Shown: in pieces, positions 1-5,059 of the stretch | Position numbering within the stretch: position 1 is the first letter of the stretch | How the letters are laid out: every line of letters starts with the position of its first letter | From: an uncultured Bdellovibrionales bacterium | Lineage (GTDB): Bacteria > Bdellovibrionota > FAC87 > UBA2466 | NCBI GenBank assembly: GCA_937903155.1 | Contig: CALCZU010000004.1 | Coordinates: 1-8,787 of the forward strand | DNA length: 8,787 nt | Direction: 5' to 3' | The notes under the pieces: generated by a model | Database searches by the model: none | What the model was told of the DNA's origin: nothing | The model's input: the letters and a program-made list of their open reading frames with translations, nothing else | Made by a program: the position numbers and the translations under genes

Positions 1-118
1 TCAAAGCGACACTAGAAGAAGCCCGCTGTAACTGCCCTTTTAAATGAGTTGGAATTCGTAGCGAAGAAACCCTCCTGTAAAATTGAACGGCCAATTCATA
101 TGTTCTGAAACGATCCAT
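1..118 (-). CDS. Four-helix-bundle protein, S23/IVP family (partial, 3' end outside window)
   Basis: The minus strand is open from an ATG at 118 to the window edge and gives 39 residues beginning MDRFRTYELAVQFYRRV. The reading matches the N-terminus of the plus-strand gene starting at 194, including ELAVQFYRRV and LKGQLQRASSSVA, so I call it a paralog. The conserved helix ending in RASSSVA is typical of the four-helix-bundle family related to 23S rRNA intervening-sequence proteins. Members are small helical proteins that can oligomerise; their cellular role is largely unknown. A ribosome binding site GGAAGGAG (complement of 128-135) lies 9 bases upstream of the ATG. The gene is divergent from its sister, with 75 bases between start codons. 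Missing here: the NL(S/A)EG.GR segment and the last two helices, which would lie to the left. It could be a remnant rather than an intact gene. Confidence 0.7.
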   Translation of the reverse strand, partial: MDRFRTYELAVQFYRRVSSLRIPTHLKGQLQRASSSVAL

Positions 119-300
119 TGATTTTTTCTCCTTCCGAAAAAAATGGTTTTCATCGCGGTGCAAACCATTTTTTTCGGAAGGAGAAAAAATCAAATGAATC
201 TAAGATGTCATGAATTGGCCGTTCAATTTTACAGGAGGGTTCGCGTTAAGCAGCTCCCATCCTCGTTAAAAGGGCAGTTACAGCGGGCTTCTTCTAGTGT
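9..300. repeat. Mosaic inverted repeat spanning two divergent S23-like genes
   Basis: Three pairs of inverted blocks are identical base for base: 9-43 with 266-300 (35 bp), 68-99 with 210-241 (32 bp) and 118-149 with 162-193 (32 bp). Between them lie unlike blocks: 44-67 against 242-265 (24 bases each, about six matches) and 100-117 against 194-209 (one codon different in length). The identical blocks include third codon positions, so protein-level selection alone does not explain them. Past base 300 identity falls off quickly (only GCT shared). The structure is an inverted gene duplication whose parts have been kept identical or replaced piecewise. Confidence 0.9.
118..193. promoter_or_regulatory. 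Perfect 32-bp palindrome covering the shared intergenic region and both ribosome binding sites
   Basis: Arms 118-149 and 162-193 are perfectly complementary around a 12-base loop at 150-161. Each arm holds one GGAAGGAG ribosome binding site (176-183 on plus, complement of 128-135 on minus) and ends at or beside the start codon. A transcript entering from either side would fold into a hairpin that hides the binding site of the gene it is about to read. I see no convincing sigma-70 promoter inside. A terminator role is unlikely, since the stem is followed directly by a start codon rather than a T-tract. Confidence 0.75.
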
Positions 301-502
301 GGCTCCCAACTTGAGCGAAGGATGGGGCAGAGCCTCGGATGCGGATAGGCGGAGGTTCTACCAAATGGCTTTTGGCAGTATCCGAGAATGTCAGAGCATC
401 GTTCAACTTGAATACGAAATGTTCGATGAGAAAGAAATTGATCTACTCGATCATCTCGCCGCTAGCGTCTTCAAGCTGCTAAATACAGGACGCGCGCCGT
501 AA
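194..502 (+). CDS. Four-helix-bundle protein, S23/IVP family
   Basis: This 102-residue protein has the pattern of the four-helix-bundle family related to 23S rRNA intervening-sequence proteins: helix 1 ELAVQFYRRV (about residues 6-15), helix 2 with QLQRASSSVAPNLSEGWGR (about 27-45), then RRRFYQMAFGSIRECQSIVQLEYEM (helix 3) and a final helix to the C-terminus. The NLSEGWGR turn and the GSIRE motif are the family hallmarks, and the length is normal. No rRNA surrounds it, so it is a stand-alone chromosomal member and I assign no function. I chose ATG 194 rather than the in-frame ATG at 143 because GGAAGGAG at 176-183 sits 10 bases upstream, homology with the divergent copy begins here, and the extra 17 residues would be translated from the palindrome. 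The binding site is buried in a perfect 32-bp stem, so translation may depend on opening that stem. Confidence 0.85.
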   Translation: MNLRCHELAVQFYRRVRVKQLPSSLKGQLQRASSSVAPNLSEGWGRASDADRRRFYQMAFGSIRECQSIVQLEYEMFDEKEIDLLDHLAASVFKLLNTGRAP

Positions 503-503
503 C

Positions 504-530
504 CGCGGTCCGCCTTGCCGGACTGCCGCG
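504..530 (+). terminator. GC-rich hairpin after the S23-like gene (weak terminator candidate)
   Basis: CGCGG at 504-508 pairs with CCGCG at 526-530, and TCCG at 509-512 with CGGA at 519-522, leaving a three-base bulge (523-525). It begins two bases after the TAA stop. No T-tract follows, so it is either a factor-dependent end or simply a 3' stabilising hairpin. Confidence 0.3.
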
Positions 531-619
531 ATGCCGCCAACTGCGAACAGCCATCAGCAGTGATAACCGCCTGTAAACGTAGACAAAAGCTCAACTTCGC
601 AGGTGACGTTTCTTGCTGC

Positions 620-649
620 TTGATCCTTCGGCGGCGAATCGACTAGGAT
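620..649 (+). promoter_or_regulatory. Possible sigma-70 promoter for the repeat protein gene
   Basis: TTGATC at 620-625 and TAGGAT at 644-649 are separated by 18 bases, each matching four of six consensus positions. A start near 656 would give a leader of only about ten bases. That would fit the absence of a recognisable ribosome binding site before the ATG at 667. The rest of 531-619 shows nothing I can name. Confidence 0.3.
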
Positions 650-666
650 GCGCTCCCTAAATTGTC

Positions 667-1809
667 ATGAAGATTTCTTTTCTAAATTTGTGTGCGTACG
701 TAGCGTTCTTCTCGATGCATTCTCTCGCCGCCATTTTACCAGCGCAGAATTTGCCTTGTGTGCGTGCTTTTCTCGCGATGGACGATCGGAGCTCAGGGGG
801 AACTCTCTCCACTCTCCCACCCCAGACACGAACACGGCTTGAATTGCGGCAAGAGGCGGCACGAAGGGCTGCTCGAGATTTGCTTCAATTTTTGAAAGTT
901 CTTGAAGAGAGCGGGAAGCCTCCAACCATTCCGAAAACCTCTGCATCTGCGAGCGAAGAGAATCTTCTAGCTCAAAGACTAAAAAGGTATCAGCATGACA
1001 CTGAGTTTTTAGAAATTCTTCCCGCCTATGTCATTACGCTTCTGGAAAAAGAAGGTCCGGGACGGGTCCGCGTTGAAGTCGCTGACAGAGCCATTCAAAA
1101 ACTAGTCGATGATTTCGAAAGTTTTATTCTCAGCCTGGAGAAGAATGGAAAACTCCTCCGAATGCCAATGCATTCAGATAAGGAGGAGTCGGCCTTAGCC
1201 CAAAGGATTAAGATCCTGAAATCAAATCCTGATTTTCGAGCCGGACTTTCTGAGAAAGCGAGATGCCTTCTCGACAACTCCAGAAAGGGATGGCTTACAG
1301 CAATCCAACTCAACGCTTTCATCGATTCACAAGCTGAAGAAACTGACTCATTTGTACTTCCGGGCAATTCTCAACAGGAAAAACCTTTAGCAGAGCTCGT
1401 CTATCTTTACCGCTTCGATCCCGAATTTCTCACTGAGATCCATGATTTTTCCAGAGTTGCCCTAGGACTCGAACCTCAGGATTCTACTTGGAGAGAAGAG
1501 CGGCAAAAATTAAATGAAGCTCGTCCGAATAAAGCGGGTCGCCCAACTCTCTCCGAAGAAAAAATTCTTTCCGTCGCGGAAGACTTTATGGCTTTTACAA
1601 CGCGGCTTAAAAACGCGGGCAAGCGTTTGCGAATGCCTTCTCAGACGAAAACTCCCGACGAGCGAGCACTCTATGGTCGAGTCGCATACGTCCGCCACTA
1701 CACTTTATTTTTGGGAGCACTCTCTCCCGAAGTCAGAGATTTCCTTATCCAAAAACAACTCAAAAAAATGCAAAGACTTCACCCGCAAGAGGATGAACAC
1801 TCTGACTAA
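667..1809 (+). CDS. Exported hypothetical protein with four degenerate helical repeats
   Basis: I do not recognise this 380-residue protein. The N-terminus looks like a signal peptide: MKIS, a hydrophobic stretch over residues 5-22 and a likely cleavage near LAA (20-22). The mature part holds four repeats at about 68-127, 144-206, 212-267 (most diverged) and 302-364. Their shared pattern is a helix with F in the middle, then GK, a P a few residues later, a gap, E..L..R, then a helix ending F(L/R)..L and a closing LL. Repeats 2 and 4 share GK.LRMP. The helix-G-P-helix layout recalls helicase-associated repeats, but I would not name it so without a profile search. No enzyme motif is visible, and the protein is highly charged with a polar tail. 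The start follows an in-frame stop at 658-660, so 667 is the first ATG, although no good ribosome binding site precedes it. The convergent cupredoxin gene ends 16 bases beyond the stop. Confidence 0.75.
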   Translation: MKISFLNLCAYVAFFSMHSLAAILPAQNLPCVRAFLAMDDRSSGGTLSTLPPQTRTRLELRQEAARRAARDLLQFLKVLEESGKPPTIPKTSASASEENLLAQRLKRYQHDTEFLEILPAYVITLLEKEGPGRVRVEVADRAIQKLVDDFESFILSLEKNGKLLRMPMHSDKEESALAQRIKILKSNPDFRAGLSEKARCLLDNSRKGWLTAIQLNAFIDSQAEETDSFVLPGNSQQEKPLAELVYLYRFDPEFLTEIHDFSRVALGLEPQDSTWREERQKLNEARPNKAGRPTLSEEKILSVAEDFMAFTTRLKNAGKRLRMPSQTKTPDERALYGRVAYVRHYTLFLGALSPEVRDFLIQKQLKKMQRLHPQEDEHSD

Positions 1810-1825
1810 AGCTTCCGACCGAACC

Positions 1826-2191
1826 TTACTTCGCCGCGGTCACAGCAACATTTAAAGTTGCACCGACGTGTTTCGGATGAAAGTGACAAGTAATTTCGTA
1901 ATCGCCTGGTTTCAAAGTCTTCGGAATCGTGACGTCCATCGTAAGTGGTTTGTGACGATCGACTTTTTTCTGAATCTTTAAAACGGGAATATTCAATCCG
2001 TGGAAATCAAATCCTCCTTCGAGGTCATGCTTTGCAACGAGCTTGATCGTTTCGCCCGGAGTGACTTCGATTTTTGCGGGCATCCAGTGGACTGCTTCAC
2101 CGATTTTTTCAGTTTTGATGACAATCTCTCGCGAAGCCGAGAATGAAAAAGTTGAGGCCAATGTGAGTAAGGAAATAATAAGAGTTTTCAT
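1826..2191 (-). CDS. Exported cupredoxin-like copper-binding domain protein
   Basis: The product is 121 residues from ATG 2191: a signal peptide (MKTLIISLLTLASTFSFSAS, cleavage near 18-20) followed by a beta-rich domain of about 100 residues. VTPGETIKL (43-51), FDFHGLNI (61-68) and the C-terminal ITCHFHPKHVG (100-110) fit a small cupredoxin. H64, C102 and H105 or H108 are candidate copper ligands. The methionine usually found after the last histidine is not there (L113 stands near that place), so the site may be His/Cys only. The likely location is the periplasm; electron transfer or copper handling is family inference. The start is uncertain. AGGGGAG (complement of 2210-2216) is 18 bases from ATG 2191 but 12 from an in-frame TTG at 2197, which would add Met-Arg; a longer in-frame ATG at 2227 would read through the binding site. 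The gene follows the terminator of the flagellar operon, so it probably has its own promoter or depends on read-through. Confidence 0.8.
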   Translation of the reverse strand: MKTLIISLLTLASTFSFSASREIVIKTEKIGEAVHWMPAKIEVTPGETIKLVAKHDLEGGFDFHGLNIPVLKIQKKVDRHKPLTMDVTIPKTLKPGDYEITCHFHPKHVGATLNVAVTAAK

Positions 2192-2217
2192 GCGCAAAAA
2201 TTTAGCATACTCCCCTT

Positions 2218-2252
2218 TAAAAAACAAAAGCCCGGATCTTTCGACCCGGGCT
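2218..2252 (-). terminator. Rho-independent terminator of the flagellar operon
   Basis: Read on the minus strand, AGCCCGG (complement of 2246-2252) pairs with CCGGGCT (complement of 2229-2235) in a perfect 7-bp GC-rich stem. A T-rich run TTTTGTTTTTT follows (complement of 2218-2228). It starts 24 bases after the flgE stop. No T-tract follows on the plus strand, so it is directional. The T-run abuts the ribosome binding site of the cupredoxin-like gene. Confidence 0.9.
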
Positions 2253-2275
2253 CTCGCTTAAATTAGATTAAAAGA

Positions 2276-3568
2276 CTATCTGCCTTTGATGTTAATGATT
2301 TCATCCAACATCTCATTCGCAGTGGTCACGCCCTTCGCCGAAGCTTGGAATCCACGTTGGGCTTTGATCATTTCCACGAATTCTTTCGCTAAGTCGACAT
2401 TCGACTGTTCTAAAGATTTCGTCATAATCGTTCCACGTCCGTTGGTATTCGCTTTTCCAATCAAAGGTTGACCGGATTGAACGCTTTCACGGAATTGGTT
2501 TTCACCGACTTTTGACAAACGTTCTGTCGCTTCAAAACGCGCGACTGCAATTTGTCCCAAGACTCGGTTTTGGCCGTTGGTATAAACGCCCGTCACCACT
2601 CCGTCTGCATCAATTCCGACGTCCGCGAGAACACCTGCAGACCAACCATCTTGAATGTTACGGAAGGTCGCACTCTTCGAACCATATTGAGTCGTCCCTT
2701 TTTCACCCGTGCCACCACCATCAATGGTATCGCCGAAATCCACTCTTAGATTTTGGTCGGGAATCGCTCCATTTGAGAAGTTGGAGTTCACGATCGTTTG
2801 AGTTTCATTCTGGAGTTTTCCGCTGGCATCAAACAGAAGACTTCCGGTCATAACTTCCGTAGGAGTTCCTGCGGTTCCCCCTTGTAAGTTTGCACCATCT
2901 GTCATCGCATGCCATTCCCATTGGGAATCTTGCGTTTTGTTAAAATACACTGTCAAAGGCTGAGCATTTCCGACGGAATCAAAAACTTGTAATCCCGAAG
3001 TGAATTGTGCCGTCTCTTCTGGCTTCAACGGATCCAAAGGAAGACTGACAGGAACTCGAGCATCTAAGTTCATATGTAAATCGATTTTATTGGTCGGACG
3101 AGCGGGAACGGTATTGTAAGGAATTCGAACGTCCGTTAATTTACCTGTGACTTGACCGGTGGGAGTCGCTTCATAGGCTTGCACTCTTCCACCTTTTAAA
3201 TTCACAAGCCAGCCGTCTTTATCGAAACGAAAACTTCCGTCACGAGTATACGTTTGTCCTGTTCCATCGCCCTTGACGACGAAGAAACCATTTCCACTCA
3301 TCGCGAGATCTGTACCGCGATCCGTGTGAGTGACGGGACCTTGAGAAAGCATGTTGGTGACACCCGCGACTGTCGAGCCTCGACCAATTTGCATTCCTCC
3401 GCCGCCGCCCATTCCGATATCCTGTGAAAGAATATTTTGGAATTCTGCGCGAGCAGATTTGAACCCGGTTGTTTGAGCATTGACGATATTGTCAGAGATC
3501 ACCGCTAGCGCCTGACCATTGGTCTCAAGACCAGAGATCGACGTAGCCATTGAAGACACTACACCCAT
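2276..3568 (-). CDS. flgE: Flagellar hook protein FlgE
   Basis: FlgE is the subunit of the extracellular flagellar hook, exported through the flagellar type III apparatus and polymerised under the FlgD cap. The 430-residue product has the flagellar rod/hook N-terminal signature SDNIVNAQTTGFK (25-37), the NGFFVV segment (93-98), the YTRDGSFRFD segment (107-116), a variable central hook domain, and the C-terminal coiled coil SNVDLAKEFVEMIKAQRGF from 389. The length and the place after flgD and fliK fit FlgE rather than the shorter rod proteins FlgF or FlgG. A glycine run (54-58) follows the N-terminal helix. The ATG at 3568 has AAGGAG six bases upstream (complement of 3575-3580). The gene is last in the operon, followed by a strong terminator and preceded by a 134-base hairpin-rich gap, so it may be expressed partly on its own. 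Confidence 0.95.
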   Translation of the reverse strand: MGVVSSMATSISGLETNGQALAVISDNIVNAQTTGFKSARAEFQNILSQDIGMGGGGGMQIGRGSTVAGVTNMLSQGPVTHTDRGTDLAMSGNGFFVVKGDGTGQTYTRDGSFRFDKDGWLVNLKGGRVQAYEATPTGQVTGKLTDVRIPYNTVPARPTNKIDLHMNLDARVPVSLPLDPLKPEETAQFTSGLQVFDSVGNAQPLTVYFNKTQDSQWEWHAMTDGANLQGGTAGTPTEVMTGSLLFDASGKLQNETQTIVNSNFSNGAIPDQNLRVDFGDTIDGGGTGEKGTTQYGSKSATFRNIQDGWSAGVLADVGIDADGVVTGVYTNGQNRVLGQIAVARFEATERLSKVGENQFRESVQSGQPLIGKANTNGRGTIMTKSLEQSNVDLAKEFVEMIKAQRGFQASAKGVTTANEMLDEIINIKGR

Positions 3569-3587
3569 GTTTTTCTCCTTGGTATTA

Positions 3588-3681
3588 AACTCTAGTGAAT
3601 AGAGTTCAGATAACCAAAGCTTCCGTTTTCCACGGGCCAGCTTTGGGGTTAATTAAAAACAGCCTTAAGTGTCAGCTTAAG
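3588..3681 (-). promoter_or_regulatory. Hairpin-rich leader upstream of flgE
   Basis: Three inverted repeats lie between the TIGR02530-type gene and flgE. AACTCTA/TAGAGTT is at 3588-3594 and 3600-3606. CCAAAGCT/AGCTTTGG is at 3614-3621 and 3639-3646, with an inner CCGT/ACGG pair. CTTAAG/CTTAAG is at 3664-3669 and 3676-3681, followed on the minus strand by TTTTT (complement of 3655-3659). The last resembles a weak attenuator; the others may stabilise flgE mRNA. I found no clear sigma-28 or sigma-54 promoter here. Confidence 0.4.
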
Positions 3682-3702
3682 ACCGCAAGATTGATTTGAT
3701 TA

Positions 3703-4101
3703 TTAAACGAGTACTGCGCTATCGATATTGGTAAACACACGCTCTTTGAGTTGAGATCGATCCATTGCTGTCACGACCGTTCGGGATTTCACGTTGGCGA
3801 TCACCGCAATATCACCTGCGATGATGAGCGCCTCTTTGCTTCCCTTACTTTGCGCTTGATCCATTCCACCGGCGATTCTCTTTTCAAGATCGGCATTCCA
3901 GGGAATTTCTCGAGAGCGGATGCGAGTTTCGGCATGCTGGGATAGATTAATAGTCGAATGAGTTTCTTTTTCGAGGAGTGCTTGGAATTCTGAAGGCCCG
4001 TTCGGTTTGTCGGGTCTCGAGGGCGTAACTCCCCCTTGCGGACCTTTGGTGTCCACACTGGGATTAGTGACGATACCTCTGTAGATTTCCGAGATACTCA
4101 A
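3703..4101 (-). CDS. Flagellar operon protein of the TIGR02530 type
   Basis: This 132-residue protein resembles the small family often found between flgD and flgE and called simply 'flagellar operon protein'. The supporting features are FQALLEKE (39-46), the segment LSQHAETRIRSREI (53-66), a strand-rich block ALIIAGDIAVIANVKSRTVV (91-110) and the ending VFTNIDSAVLV (122-132). There is no signal peptide or membrane segment, and the first 38 residues are polar and rich in Pro/Gly. Its role in hook assembly is not established. The start is TTG at 4101: AGGAG (complement of 4111-4115) lies nine bases upstream. The closer ATG at 4109 is in another frame and stops after three codons (MVP). It lies 20 bases after the flgD stop and before the flgE leader, consistent with co-transcription. 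Confidence 0.85.
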   Translation of the reverse strand: MSISEIYRGIVTNPSVDTKGPQGGVTPSRPDKPNGPSEFQALLEKETHSTINLSQHAETRIRSREIPWNADLEKRIAGGMDQAQSKGSKEALIIAGDIAVIANVKSRTVVTAMDRSQLKERVFTNIDSAVLV

Positions 4102-4110
4102 GGAACCATT

Positions 4111-4115
4111 CTCCT
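4111..4115 (-). promoter_or_regulatory. Ribosome binding site selecting a TTG start
   Basis: AGGAG on the minus strand is one base from an out-of-frame ATG (4109) that ends after three codons, and nine bases from TTG 4101, which opens the 132-residue frame. The spacing favours TTG. Confidence 0.6.
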
Positions 4116-4121
4116 ATTCAA

Positions 4122-5000
4122 TTAACGGAATTGTGAGGGCATTCCGTGCCAGAGCCGACTAGTCACATCGCTTTCCTCAGTCGATTCAGCTTCTGATTCA
4201 TTCTCAACTAACTGCGCTATTTTTTCTGGAGTGACTTTGCTCTGAAGGGGCCCTGATTTGATCTTACCATCCTTTTCGCCAGGTGCAACTTTTTGAGTGG
4301 CAGCTTTGGATGAATCGTCATCAATCGTGACATGTTTCACCTTAGCCATATCCACTCTCGAGCTGCCATTAGGCGTCTGAACGAGAAGAACCGTATCTTT
4401 GCCCTCCATGTCGACTCCGGTCACTTTTCCAGAAAGCTCAGTTCCCATTTCTGAGGACTGACCCGTCTTGTCTACACCCTGCACTCTAAAGGTGTAACGA
4501 CCTGCCGACATTTCTTTACCTTCGGCGTCTTTTCCATCCCAGGTAATCTCTGCACCTTCTGCGCGGGCGTCTATCGGAATTTCACGGATGAGCGTTCCGC
4601 CATTTTCCGCGTAAACCGCCGCTTTGATCGGTGTCAGTCCATCTTTGGGTTGATACTTTAAGGAAACAGGTTGTCCTTGGACAAGCTGAACCTCATTCCC
4701 TACAGTCTGAACTTTCTTACCAATCATAGAAAGCGCTGAAAGCTTTGCCTCATTGCCGGCTCCACCCTGCAAGCCTTGGATACCCTTATCGATGTTCTGC
4801 AGCTGCTCTAAAGAACCAAACTGAGCTAACTGAGCAGAAAATTCTTGGTGTTCCATTGGCTTCAACGGATCCTGGTGAGTCAATTGTGTCATCAGCAATT
4901 TCATAAAATCGTCCTTGCCGAGGGCATTTTTCGCTTTCACTGGCGGCGCCTTATCATCCATTAAGAGATGTTGAGGTACCGACGCTGAGATTTCCTTCAT
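4122..5000 (-). CDS. flgD: Flagellar hook assembly scaffold protein FlgD, with long C-terminal extension
   Basis: FlgD caps the growing hook and lets FlgE subunits insert. It is exported and later replaced. The conserved N-terminal region is clear: DDFMKLLMTQLTHQDPLKPM (30-49), then EFSAQLAQFGSLEQL (53-67) and the segment ALSMIGKKV (89-97). The ITWDGKDAEGKEMSAGRYTF block (152-171) is the typical Ig-like loop, and VTGVDMEGKDTVLLV (193-207) the tudor-like part. At 292 residues it is roughly 60 longer than common FlgD proteins. The excess, from about residue 230 to the end, is charged and low in hydrophobics (for example ENESEAESTEESDV), so probably disordered. ATG 5000 has AAAGGTG (complement of 5006-5012) five bases upstream. 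The neighbours are fliK before it, across a strong hairpin, and the TIGR02530-type gene after it. Confidence 0.93.
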   Translation of the reverse strand: MKEISASVPQHLLMDDKAPPVKAKNALGKDDFMKLLMTQLTHQDPLKPMEHQEFSAQLAQFGSLEQLQNIDKGIQGLQGGAGNEAKLSALSMIGKKVQTVGNEVQLVQGQPVSLKYQPKDGLTPIKAAVYAENGGTLIREIPIDARAEGAEITWDGKDAEGKEMSAGRYTFRVQGVDKTGQSSEMGTELSGKVTGVDMEGKDTVLLVQTPNGSSRVDMAKVKHVTIDDDSSKAATQKVAPGEKDGKIKSGPLQSKVTPEKIAQLVENESEAESTEESDVTSRLWHGMPSQFR

Positions 5001-5017
5001 ATGACACCTTTTTATAT

Positions 5018-5059
5018 ATCCCCGAGCTCGAGACTATCGAACTCGGGGATGATTTTTTT
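5018..5059 (+). terminator. Strong hairpin between fliK and flgD, terminator-like on the plus (antisense) strand
   Basis: ATCCCCGAG at 5018-5026 pairs perfectly with CTCGGGGAT at 5042-5050. After one mismatch an inner four-pair stem follows (5028-5031 with 5037-5040). On the plus strand a run of seven T follows (5053-5059), overlapping the fliK stop codon. On the minus strand, the direction of the operon, the hairpin is followed by ATATATAAAAA. By sequence it would therefore stop antisense transcription, while in the operon mRNA it would be a stable intergenic stem. Confidence 0.65.

Noticed and set aside
143..193. In-frame ATG at 143 that would extend the S23-like protein by 17 residues
   Set aside because: The extension would be encoded by the palindrome itself, and a good ribosome binding site and the homology with the sister gene both point to ATG 194.
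665..946. Minus-strand open frame across the start of the repeat protein gene
   Set aside because: It has no signal peptide, domain or ribosome binding site that I can see and lies opposite a signal-peptide-bearing repeat protein.
2512..2853. Plus-strand open frame opposite flgE
   Set aside because: Its translation looks like a shadow of the FlgE coding strand, with no family resemblance, and FlgE is certain on the other strand.
3398..3412. Glycine run in FlgE (residues 54-58) as a possible unstable repeat
   Set aside because: The codons are mixed and the run is short; it fits a flexible linker after the N-terminal helix.
3614..3646. Sigma-54 type promoter before flgE (TGGCCC on the minus strand)
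   Set aside because: No TTGC-like -12 element follows at the needed distance, and the bases are explained by the hairpin.
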